DNA from: Angelakisella sp. | GTDB taxonomy: Bacteria; Bacillota; Clostridia; Oscillospirales; Ruminococcaceae | Assembly: GCA_020025195.1 (NCBI GenBank) | Contig: JAHHSN010000003.1 | Coordinates: 41,805 to 105,804 of the forward strand | Length of the DNA: 64,000 nucleotides | Reading direction: 5' to 3' | Shown here: one piece after another, positions 26,945-33,755 of the stretch | Layout of the letters: each line of letters begins with the position of its first letter | How positions within the stretch are numbered: the stretch's first letter is position 1 | Program-made: the position numbers and the translations under genes | The notes under the pieces: generated by a model | What the model saw: the letters and a program-made list of their open reading frames with translations, nothing else | Database searches by the model: none | Told to the model about the DNA's origin: nothing

Positions 26945-28114
26945 TTATTTTCCGACGTCACGTCCCAGCGTAATCGGCTTGGAGGGGGCGAAGTTATCGA
27001 TACTTTTCTTCTTTTCGTGGAAATGCGGCATGACCGAGGCCAGCCCACCCTTCCGATAGAAGACATCGTCCTCGGAAAGCGGAAGCTCCACCTCCCGGCC
27101 GGTATAGGCCGACTTGTAGATGGCAGCGATGAGCTCAATGGTGTTTCTTCCCTGTTTGCCGTCTATGAGAAGGGTTTCCTCCCCCCGAATGCTTCTGAGG
27201 AAGTTTTCGATCTCTGCCGGGTGACCCTCGGTCTTAAGCTCCGGCAGTTCATCATAGCGCTTCTGGATCTGCTCGCGGGTCTCCTCGTCCGGCTCCGGGA
27301 AGCCGTTGGGCTGCGCCTTGGAGGCGGTAACCTGCCACGGCACGCCGACGCTCGCCTTCTCGCCGTGGAACAGGATCTCCTGCGCCTCGTTGTGATTCAC
27401 AATGGAGGCGGTGAGCTGCACCAGTGTTTCGGGATACCGCAGCACGGCCACCGCCACATCCTCGCACTCGGAATTGGAGTGCCCGACATTGGAGATGACG
27501 GCGCTCACCGAGCGAGGCATCCCCAGCATCCACTGAAGGAGGTCGATATGATGCACGGCGTGATTGGTCACACAGCCGCCGGTTTCCTTTTCCCAGGTGC
27601 CGCGCCACCAAATGTCATAATAGTTTTCCCCTCTCCACCAGAGCGAATTGACGGTGGCAAAGCGGATAGGCCCGATGGCATTTTCCTCTAAGAGGCGCTT
27701 TAATTTCTGGTGCGGTGTCTTATAGCGGTTCTGCGCCACGGCGCCGAGGAGCTTTCCGCTCTTTTCAGCTGCGGCAATCATCGCATCACATTCCTCCAAA
27801 GAGCCCGCCATCGGCTTTTCGGTGAGGACGTGCTTTCCCGCACCCAGCGCGTCCAGCGCTGCCGCGGGGTGCGCACTGGGAGGCAGGCAGATGGAAACGG
27901 CGTCGATGTCCTCCCGCTGGAGGGCATCCCGATAGTCCTTATATGCCTTGGCGGGGATCCCCAATCGGTTAATCAGCTCTTCGGCTTTTTCGGGAAAGAG
28001 ATCGCAAACCGCCCGCACCTCACAAAGTTCAGGATAGGCCTGATAGGCCTTGATGTGGACCTCTGCGATGGCTCCGGCGCCCAAAATGGCAATACCGATT
28101 TTCTTTTGTTCCAT
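26945..28114 (-). CDS. Gfo/Idh/MocA family NAD(P)-dependent dehydrogenase
   Basis: 389 residues. The Rossmann fold begins IGIAILGAGAIAEVHIKAY, and the family's EKP motif is in HVLTEKPMAGSLEECD. The C-terminal alpha/beta substrate domain carries a HxxD-like segment in NHAVHHIDLLQWMLGM. Enzymes of this family oxidise or reduce sugars, polyols and their acids. It is the last gene of the operon, 13 bases after a second dehydrogenase and behind a TRAP transporter, so the substrate is probably what the transporter brings in. The substrate cannot be told from sequence. Confidence 0.9.
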   Translation of the reverse strand: MEQKKIGIAILGAGAIAEVHIKAYQAYPELCEVRAVCDLFPEKAEELINRLGIPAKAYKDYRDALQREDIDAVSICLPPSAHPAAALDALGAGKHVLTEKPMAGSLEECDAMIAAAEKSGKLLGAVAQNRYKTPHQKLKRLLEENAIGPIRFATVNSLWWRGENYYDIWWRGTWEKETGGCVTNHAVHHIDLLQWMLGMPRSVSAVISNVGHSNSECEDVAVAVLRYPETLVQLTASIVNHNEAQEILFHGEKASVGVPWQVTASKAQPNGFPEPDEETREQIQKRYDELPELKTEGHPAEIENFLRSIRGEETLLIDGKQGRNTIELIAAIYKSAYTGREVELPLSEDDVFYRKGGLASVMPHFHEKKKSIDNFAPSKPITLGRDVGK

Positions 28115-28127
28115 AGCTCATTGCTCC

Positions 28128-29204
28128 TTACTTCTCAATACGGACAGCCTTTTCCTGCGCGTCCAGCGCCAGCTCCATCACGCGGAAGATATAATCCTGA
28201 CGCATGGCGTTCTGAGTCCCATCCAGACAGTCACGGATCATGCGGCCGAAGAACGGGAACCCACAGCGGCCGCTGGCGCAGACATGATGCTCACCCTCGC
28301 GGTCCGCCCAATACACATGGTCGCCCTCGGGGTCGCTTGCAATGTCGATATACTTGCGGATCTCGATGTAGCCGTCGGTCCCGATGATAAGGGTGCGGCC
28401 GTCGCCCCACGCGCCCAGCCCGTCCGGCGTGAACCAATCCACCCGGAAGTAGCCGGCCACGCCGTTGGAGCACTGCAGCGTGCAGTCACCGAAATCCTGA
28501 AACTTTTCGTATTGTTTGTGGGCATAGTTCCCGATGCGGCTGGTGACAATCTCGGCGTTTTCCGCGCCGGAAAAGCGGAGCAGCTGTTCGATCTGATGGC
28601 AGCCGATGTCCACCAGGATGCCTCCGTAGCGCTCCTCGTCAAAGAACCACGCCGGGCGGGTCCCCTCATTCAGCCGATGCGGACCCCAGCCCATCACCTG
28701 CACCACCCTTCCGATGGTGCCCTTCTGAAGAAGCTCCTCCGCGTAAACCGAAGCCTCCACATGAAGGCGTTCACTGAAATAGACGAAGAAGCGGCGTCCG
28801 GTCGAGGCAGCAGTCTTTCGCACCTCGGCCAGCTGCTTTCTGGTAGTGATGGGGGGCTTATCCCCGAAGAAGTCCTTTCCGTGCCGCATGGCCTCGATGC
28901 CGACGCCGGCACGGTCCGCGGGGACTGCCGCCGAAGCAATCAGTCTGACCGGCGCCTCCAGCACCTCCTCGCGGCTCCCGCAGGGCTTGGCCCCGGGGAA
29001 TGCCGCCAGAAACTGCTCCACCTTTTCAGGATCGGGATCATACACATAGGCGATCTCGGCCCCCGCTTCGGAAAGGCCGTTGCACATTCCGTAGATATGG
29101 CCGTGATCCAGCCCGATCACGCCAACCGGAAACTCGCCCGGCCGGCAGACCGCCGCCGCCTTCCCTTTCGGTGCGTAGGTACCGCCATCCATTTTCTCCT
29201 GCAT
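28128..29204 (-). CDS. Gfo/Idh/MocA family dehydrogenase (divergent)
   Basis: 358 residues with a 25-residue leader before the Rossmann strand. The nucleotide loop reads VGVIGLDHGHIYGM instead of GxGxxG, and the EKP motif is GDKPPITT, keeping the Lys and Pro. A conserved DIGCHQIEQLLRFSG segment carries the usual His. It differs clearly from the neighbouring paralogue, so the two probably catalyse successive steps or act on different positions of one substrate. It lies 12 bases after dctM. Confidence 0.87.
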   Translation of the reverse strand: MQEKMDGGTYAPKGKAAAVCRPGEFPVGVIGLDHGHIYGMCNGLSEAGAEIAYVYDPDPEKVEQFLAAFPGAKPCGSREEVLEAPVRLIASAAVPADRAGVGIEAMRHGKDFFGDKPPITTRKQLAEVRKTAASTGRRFFVYFSERLHVEASVYAEELLQKGTIGRVVQVMGWGPHRLNEGTRPAWFFDEERYGGILVDIGCHQIEQLLRFSGAENAEIVTSRIGNYAHKQYEKFQDFGDCTLQCSNGVAGYFRVDWFTPDGLGAWGDGRTLIIGTDGYIEIRKYIDIASDPEGDHVYWADREGEHHVCASGRCGFPFFGRMIRDCLDGTQNAMRQDYIFRVMELALDAQEKAVRIEK

Positions 29205-29216
29205 GATAGTTCCTCC

Positions 29217-30503
29217 TTACCGATTGTAAATAAGATTGGGCAGCCAGGTAACGAACGACGGGAACAGAAGCGCGATGACCATAACAACAAGCACCACGGC
29301 GATATAAGGCATCAGCGGCTTGATGGATTTTTCCATGGGGAGATGCGCCACGCCGCAGGAGATGAACAGGAAGGTTCCAACCGGCGGAGTGATGGCGCCG
29401 AGCTGCATGACAACCACCATGATGACGCCGAAATGAACGGGGTCAAAGCCAAGGGCATTTCCGATGGCAAGAACGGTGGGCGCAAACATGGCAATGATAA
29501 CGGTGGGGTCAAGGAACATACCGAGGACGATAAAGACCAAGACCAGGAAGATGACGACCAAGACGGGACTTTGCAGCACGTTGACGGCAAAGTCACGGAC
29601 CTCCGACTGGAAGTGCAGACGTACCAGCACGTTGGAAAGCACGCCCGCGCCCGCGATGGTCATATAAACCACAGCGGTGGTGACGGCGGAATCCACCAGA
29701 ATGTCGGGAATGTCACGGAGCTTCAGCGTCTTGCTGATGACGAAGCCGTAGAACAGGCCGTAAGCGATGGCCAGTACACCGGATTCGGTGGGGGTGACAT
29801 AGCCGAAGCAGATGCCGGAAAGGATGATGAGCGGCATAAGGAGAGCGCCCAGAGAATGCCATCCGGTCTTGAGAAGGTTGAGGATCGAGAACTTGGTACG
29901 GGGGATATCATAATGGCGCGCGCGGTACTCCATATAGACCACGCCCATCATCAGAAGACCGATGATAATGCCGGGGATAAGACCGCCCATAAACAGCCGT
30001 CCGATATGGACCTCGGTGTAATAGGAGTATAGGATCATGGCGATGCTGGGCGGGATAATGGGAGACAGCATAGAAGAGCCCGCCGTAACCGCCACGGAAT
30101 AATCGGTGTCATAGCCCTGTTTTTCCATTGCGGGAATGAGCATGCCGCCGATGGCGGCGGCATCCGCGCAGCCGGAGCCCTGAATGCCGCCGAAGATCAT
30201 GGAGGTCACGACGTTAACGTGTCCCAGACCGCCGGGCAGAAATCCGACAGCGGCGTCCGCAAAATTCACCAGCTTATCGGTGATTTTGGAGCGCATGATA
30301 ATGTTTCCCGCGGTGATAAAGAACGGGATTGCCAATAGAGAAAGACTGTTGACGCTGCCGAACATCTTGATGACGGTGAGGTCCAGAGAGTTTCCGCCGG
30401 CGATGATGAAGATGATGCCGGTGATAAGCAGCGACATAAAGATGGGAAACCCGAGGAAGATGAAAATGAGCAGCACAAGAAAAATAAGCAGTGTTGTTAA
30501 CAT
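29217..30503 (-). CDS. dctM: TRAP transporter large permease
   Basis: 428 residues with about twelve membrane segments. Landmarks of DctM are FLGFPIFMSLLITGIIFIIA, LSLLAIPFFITAGNIIMRS, GMLIPAMEKQGYDTDYSVAV and PIIPPSIAMILYSYYTEVHI. It carries the sodium-driven substrate path of a tripartite carboxylate or sugar-acid transporter and lies 15 bases after dctQ. Confidence 0.95.
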   Translation of the reverse strand: MLTTLLIFLVLLIFIFLGFPIFMSLLITGIIFIIAGGNSLDLTVIKMFGSVNSLSLLAIPFFITAGNIIMRSKITDKLVNFADAAVGFLPGGLGHVNVVTSMIFGGIQGSGCADAAAIGGMLIPAMEKQGYDTDYSVAVTAGSSMLSPIIPPSIAMILYSYYTEVHIGRLFMGGLIPGIIIGLLMMGVVYMEYRARHYDIPRTKFSILNLLKTGWHSLGALLMPLIILSGICFGYVTPTESGVLAIAYGLFYGFVISKTLKLRDIPDILVDSAVTTAVVYMTIAGAGVLSNVLVRLHFQSEVRDFAVNVLQSPVLVVIFLVLVFIVLGMFLDPTVIIAMFAPTVLAIGNALGFDPVHFGVIMVVVMQLGAITPPVGTFLFISCGVAHLPMEKSIKPLMPYIAVVLVVMVIALLFPSFVTWLPNLIYNR

Positions 30504-30518
30504 AATTCCACCCCTCCC

Positions 30519-31055
30519 TTAAAATGCGCCGCTGGCGCAGTCGTTTCCTGCTTTCTCGCCCTCTCCGAAGGGAGAGTCGCCGAAGAGCAGTATCATGAGA
30601 TAGTCATAGAGCAGGAAAAAGCATCCGACGGGAATGGCGGAATAGAACCACGCGTTGGAGATATGCAGATTCTGCAGGAAGCTGTGGCTCTGGCTGATGG
30701 TCACCTTGACGCCGAAAACAACAAGGACGGCAAGCGCGGCGATCACCACGATCTGCGCGATGCGTCGGAGGATCTTGGAGGCCTTCGCGGGCAGATATTT
30801 TTGCGTCAGGCTCTCCAGACTGACGTGGGCATTCTGCTTGACGCCCAGTCCCGCCGCCAGAAAGCCGATCCAAATGGCGCCCATCTGCATCAGCTCATTG
30901 ACCCACGGAAAGGGTCTCAGGGTCGGCACACCGCGTACCACATAGCGCAGAATGATGTTGGTTAAACACATCAAAATGCAGGCGGCCAGAAGTGCCACCA
31001 GACCGACCACTCGAATTTTATAGAGGGCGGTGTCGATTTTTTTCAAAGCTTTCAT
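30519..31055 (-). CDS. dctQ: TRAP transporter small permease
   Basis: 178 residues with four membrane segments. PFPWVNELMQMGAIWIGFLA and the GVKQNAHVSLESL loop are typical of DctQ. It forms the membrane complex with DctM. A stem-loop separates it from the binding protein gene upstream. Confidence 0.92.
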   Translation of the reverse strand: MKALKKIDTALYKIRVVGLVALLAACILMCLTNIILRYVVRGVPTLRPFPWVNELMQMGAIWIGFLAAGLGVKQNAHVSLESLTQKYLPAKASKILRRIAQIVVIAALAVLVVFGVKVTISQSHSFLQNLHISNAWFYSAIPVGCFFLLYDYLMILLFGDSPFGEGEKAGNDCASGAF

Positions 31056-31093
31056 GAAAACCTCCCGGAAATTCTTTCAGCAAAGAGAACGCC

Positions 31094-31124
31094 GGGCTGC
31101 CGATCCGGGGAGGATCAGCAACCC
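31094..31124 (-). promoter_or_regulatory. Stem-loop between dctP and dctQ
   Basis: A 13-pair hairpin (31094-31106 with 31112-31124, two wobble pairs, five-base loop) lies in the 113-base gap. No U run follows, so it is more likely an mRNA-stabilising element that gives more binding protein than permease, as in many binding-protein operons. Confidence 0.6.
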
Positions 31125-31168
31125 GGACTGATTGGTTGCAGAATAAGTTGGGGATGCGGGAAAAGCGA

Positions 31169-32170
31169 TTACTCGATGGCGGTCAGCACATCATAGAAGG
31201 CCTTCCACTGGTCACCCTTGGCAAGGTACTCCTCGGTCATGGGAGCGCAGGCGACTTTCCAGTCCTCGATATCTTCGATCTCGGTAATGGTAACGCCCTT
31301 TTCTTCCATCGCCTTGAGAGCGGCGGTCTGGTCAGCGTCATCGATCTGCTCCTGGTAAGCCTGAGCTTCCGCGGCGCACTCCTCCACGACAGCCCGCAGA
31401 TCTTCCGGCAGAGAGTTCAGCCACTCGGTGTTGAAGAAGTAATAGGTGCAGGCGATGATGTGGTTGGTGATGGCGAGATACTTGCCGTTATCCTCGAAGG
31501 AGGAAGCATGCAGGGAGCTGGGAGAACCTTCGCAGCCCTGACAGACATTCTGGCTCATAGCGGTGTAGATCTCATTCCAGTCCATGGTGATGCCGGCGGC
31601 ACCCAGAGACTCGAACATGGAGATGTAAACAGCGTTGGGACCACGCATAATGAGGTCGCTCATATCGGCGAGGCTGTTGACAGGAACGCTGGTGAGCATA
31701 TCACGGGAACCCTGAGACTGGCCCGCCATAGCGGTGAAGCCCAGAGGAGCGACGATGGCATTGACCTCATCAACGGCTTCCTTCAGAACACGGCGATAAT
31801 GATCGTTGTCCTTAAAGAGGAAGGGGAACTCAAAGAGCATCAGCTGCTCGCAGCCTTCATAGGCTCCGGGGCCGGTGCCGGGAGCGGCGACGACCATCTC
31901 AAGGTCTCCGCCCTTGGTCATAGCGACCTGCTCTGCCTGGTTGCCCAGCTCAGAGCCGAAGTTGGCGGTGCAGTTAATGCGGCCTTCCGACTTCTCGTTA
32001 ACCAGCTCAACAAACTTGGCGAGGGCCTGACCCACGGTAGAGGTGGCGGCCAGGTTGGTGGAGCAGCGCAGCTCATAGGTCTTGGTGCCGTCGTTCGCGG
32101 GCTTTTCGCCGCAGGCGACCATGGAAAGAACCATGAAGGCAGCCAGGATGAGTGCTAACATCTTTTTCAT
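31169..32170 (-). CDS. dctP: TRAP transporter substrate-binding lipoprotein
   Basis: 333 residues. The signal peptide ends in MVAC (Cys20), so the protein is a lipoprotein. The DctP fold shows in LRCSTNLAATSTVGQALAKF, FEFPFLFKDNDHYRRV, the substrate-binding Arg region DLIMRGPNAVYISMFESLGA, and an NTEWLNSLPEDLRAVVEE tail. It captures an organic acid or related ligand outside the cell for DctQM. The ATG follows AAAGGAGG. Confidence 0.94.
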   Translation of the reverse strand: MKKMLALILAAFMVLSMVACGEKPANDGTKTYELRCSTNLAATSTVGQALAKFVELVNEKSEGRINCTANFGSELGNQAEQVAMTKGGDLEMVVAAPGTGPGAYEGCEQLMLFEFPFLFKDNDHYRRVLKEAVDEVNAIVAPLGFTAMAGQSQGSRDMLTSVPVNSLADMSDLIMRGPNAVYISMFESLGAAGITMDWNEIYTAMSQNVCQGCEGSPSSLHASSFEDNGKYLAITNHIIACTYYFFNTEWLNSLPEDLRAVVEECAAEAQAYQEQIDDADQTAALKAMEEKGVTITEIEDIEDWKVACAPMTEEYLAKGDQWKAFYDVLTAIE

Positions 32171-32204
32171 TGGGGACTCCTCCTTTAATGTTTGGGTTAT
32201 TGAT

Positions 32205-32222
32205 AAAACGGGATTCCGTTTT
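32205..32222 (-). promoter_or_regulatory. Inverted repeat upstream of dctP
   Basis: AAAACGG, four bases, CCGTTTT lies in the gap between lacI and dctP. It may be an operator for the transport genes or a weak attenuator. It does not resemble the two palindromes around the lacI promoter. Confidence 0.4.
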
Positions 32223-32243
32223 AAGAAACAAAGGTGGGGGCGG

Positions 32244-33272
32244 TCAGTCCTCCGGGGAGGCCGACGGCCGGGTGGTTTGTCTCTCGATAATGCTCGCGGA
32301 AACGGTGAAGCGGGAGGGGATCGCCATGTTCTGAAGCTTTCGCATCAGCATGGAGATCGCCGTCACGCAGGCGGCTTCTGTGTTGTTGTTGACCGAGGTC
32401 AGCTCCGGGTAGCAGCAATCCGCAAGGCGGGTGTTATTGTAGCCGATGAGACAAAGCTCCTCGGGGATTTTCAGATGGTTCCGGTTCGCGTATTTAAGAA
32501 CGCCCATGGCGATGTTGTCCTCGGTGGCAAGCACCGCGTCAAAGGGGAGCTCCTTGGCAAGCTTCTCCACAAAGTCGGCGCTTTCCCGAATGTCCAGAGG
32601 ACTCCGGCGGATGTATTCCTCCCGCACGGGAAGCCCGGCCTCCCGCAGCGCCGCCTCATAGCCCGCCTTTTTTCTCCTCTCCGAGTGGGTCATTCCCTGC
32701 GCGAGGAACAACACATTTTGCGCGCCGCCCCGCAGCATCATCTGCGTGGCCTCAAAGGCGGAATTTTTATCGTCGCAGAGGAAGCAGTAGATGTTGTCCC
32801 CATCCAGCTGACCGTTAATCAGCATGACCGGCATCTGCTTTGCGGTGTCGAAGATGCATTGGTTGTTTTTGGCGTTTTCCTCAATAAAGAACGATCCGGC
32901 GATGATCACGGCGTCCAGACGGCGCTCGCACATGATGCGGAGATACTCCGCCTTGTCCTTCATATCGAACCCGACACAGTAGATGCAAGAATCGAAGTTG
33001 TAGGAACGAAGCTCCCTTTGCAGATAGCCGATCGCGGCGGTCATGCTGCCGCAGGCATTGGGGTCGGATGGGTCCACCACCAGAATGCCGACCATGTGCA
33101 TGGTATCGTGCCCCAGACTGCGCGCGAACACATTGGGAGTGTAGCCGTTCTTTTCGATGACTGAAAGCACTTTTTCTCTTGTTGCGGCACTGACCAGCGG
33201 ATTGTCGTTGATTACGCGGGAAACAGTGGTGATAGAGACACCTGCCTGCTCGGAAATGTCGTAAATGTTCAT
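32244..33272 (-). CDS. LacI family transcriptional regulator
   Basis: 342 residues from the ATG at 33272 behind AAAGGAG. The helix-turn-helix is NIYDISEQAGVSITTVSRVI, followed by the hinge helix region NGYTPNVFARSLG. The periplasmic-binding-protein-like ligand domain fills residues 60-335. It stands directly before dctPQM and the two dehydrogenases on the same strand, so it very probably controls them and itself through the palindromes at 33290-33363. Ligand unknown. Confidence 0.93.
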   Translation of the reverse strand: MNIYDISEQAGVSITTVSRVINDNPLVSAATREKVLSVIEKNGYTPNVFARSLGHDTMHMVGILVVDPSDPNACGSMTAAIGYLQRELRSYNFDSCIYCVGFDMKDKAEYLRIMCERRLDAVIIAGSFFIEENAKNNQCIFDTAKQMPVMLINGQLDGDNIYCFLCDDKNSAFEATQMMLRGGAQNVLFLAQGMTHSERRKKAGYEAALREAGLPVREEYIRRSPLDIRESADFVEKLAKELPFDAVLATEDNIAMGVLKYANRNHLKIPEELCLIGYNNTRLADCCYPELTSVNNNTEAACVTAISMLMRKLQNMAIPSRFTVSASIIERQTTRPSASPED

Positions 33273-33289
33273 TGCTGCTCCTTTACCTA

Positions 33290-33363
33290 TGAAAGTACTT
33301 TCAATCCAACTAGATAGTAACACTTCAATCATATTTTGTCAACATTTGAAAGATAGTTTCAAA
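33290..33363 (-). promoter_or_regulatory. lacI-type promoter with two operators
   Basis: TTGACA (33337-33342), 17 bases, TACTAT (33314-33319) on the minus strand. A perfect 14-base palindrome, TGAAAGTACTTTCA (33290-33303), lies after the start of transcription. A second one, TTTGAAA, five bases, TTTCAAA (33345-33363), lies just before the -35 box. They share TGAAAG/TTTCA half-sites and are centred about 58 bases apart. Confidence 0.75.
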
Positions 33364-33755
33364 CTGTTTGCACCATTTTAGTTATAATGCTCAATCATCT
33401 CTTCTTTTCTTTAGTGATAACAGCAATGTTCCCCCGCCGCGATGTCGAAAGCTGAAAGTTTCTTTCAAAAGGCCGAAAATGCCGGGCGCCGGAGGTCTTT
33501 TCCCCCTTCCCCGCCCCCCACCGGAGCGGGGAAGGGGCCTTTACATATCATATAGCGCCCGCTGACAGGGGAATGGTTTTCTGCATTTTGCACAAGAATC
33601 CATTCCATTTTTGACATATCGGAGGGTGTCCTCCGCCCCGCCTGCCCTGCGTTCAGCGCTTTTTTTATTCCCACTTGACATTGTATTCTCGGCAGGCTAT
33701 CCTTACATTTAAGTAATATGCAGACAACATTTAACAGAGCTTCGAGGTGGCTGCT
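33364..33755. other. Intergenic region before the dehydratase activase
   Basis: About 390 bases without a gene. It holds a perfect 12-pair GC stem (33503-33514 with 33526-33537) lacking a T run on either strand. It also holds the motif TTGTGCAAAATG on the minus strand (33584-33595), also found before the opp operon, and the promoter described next. Confidence 0.5.
33675..33703 (+). promoter_or_regulatory. Promoter of the dehydratase-activase operon
   Basis: TTGACA (33675-33680), 17 bases, TATCCT (33698-33703), about 50 bases before the start codon. Confidence 0.6.

Noticed and set aside
28050..30032. 660-codon open frame opposite the dehydrogenase and dctM genes
   Set aside because: It spans two real genes and their junction on the other strand, which rules it out as an independent gene.
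33503..33537. Perfect 12-pair GC hairpin as a terminator
   Set aside because: No T run follows on either strand and no gene ends next to it; its role is left open.
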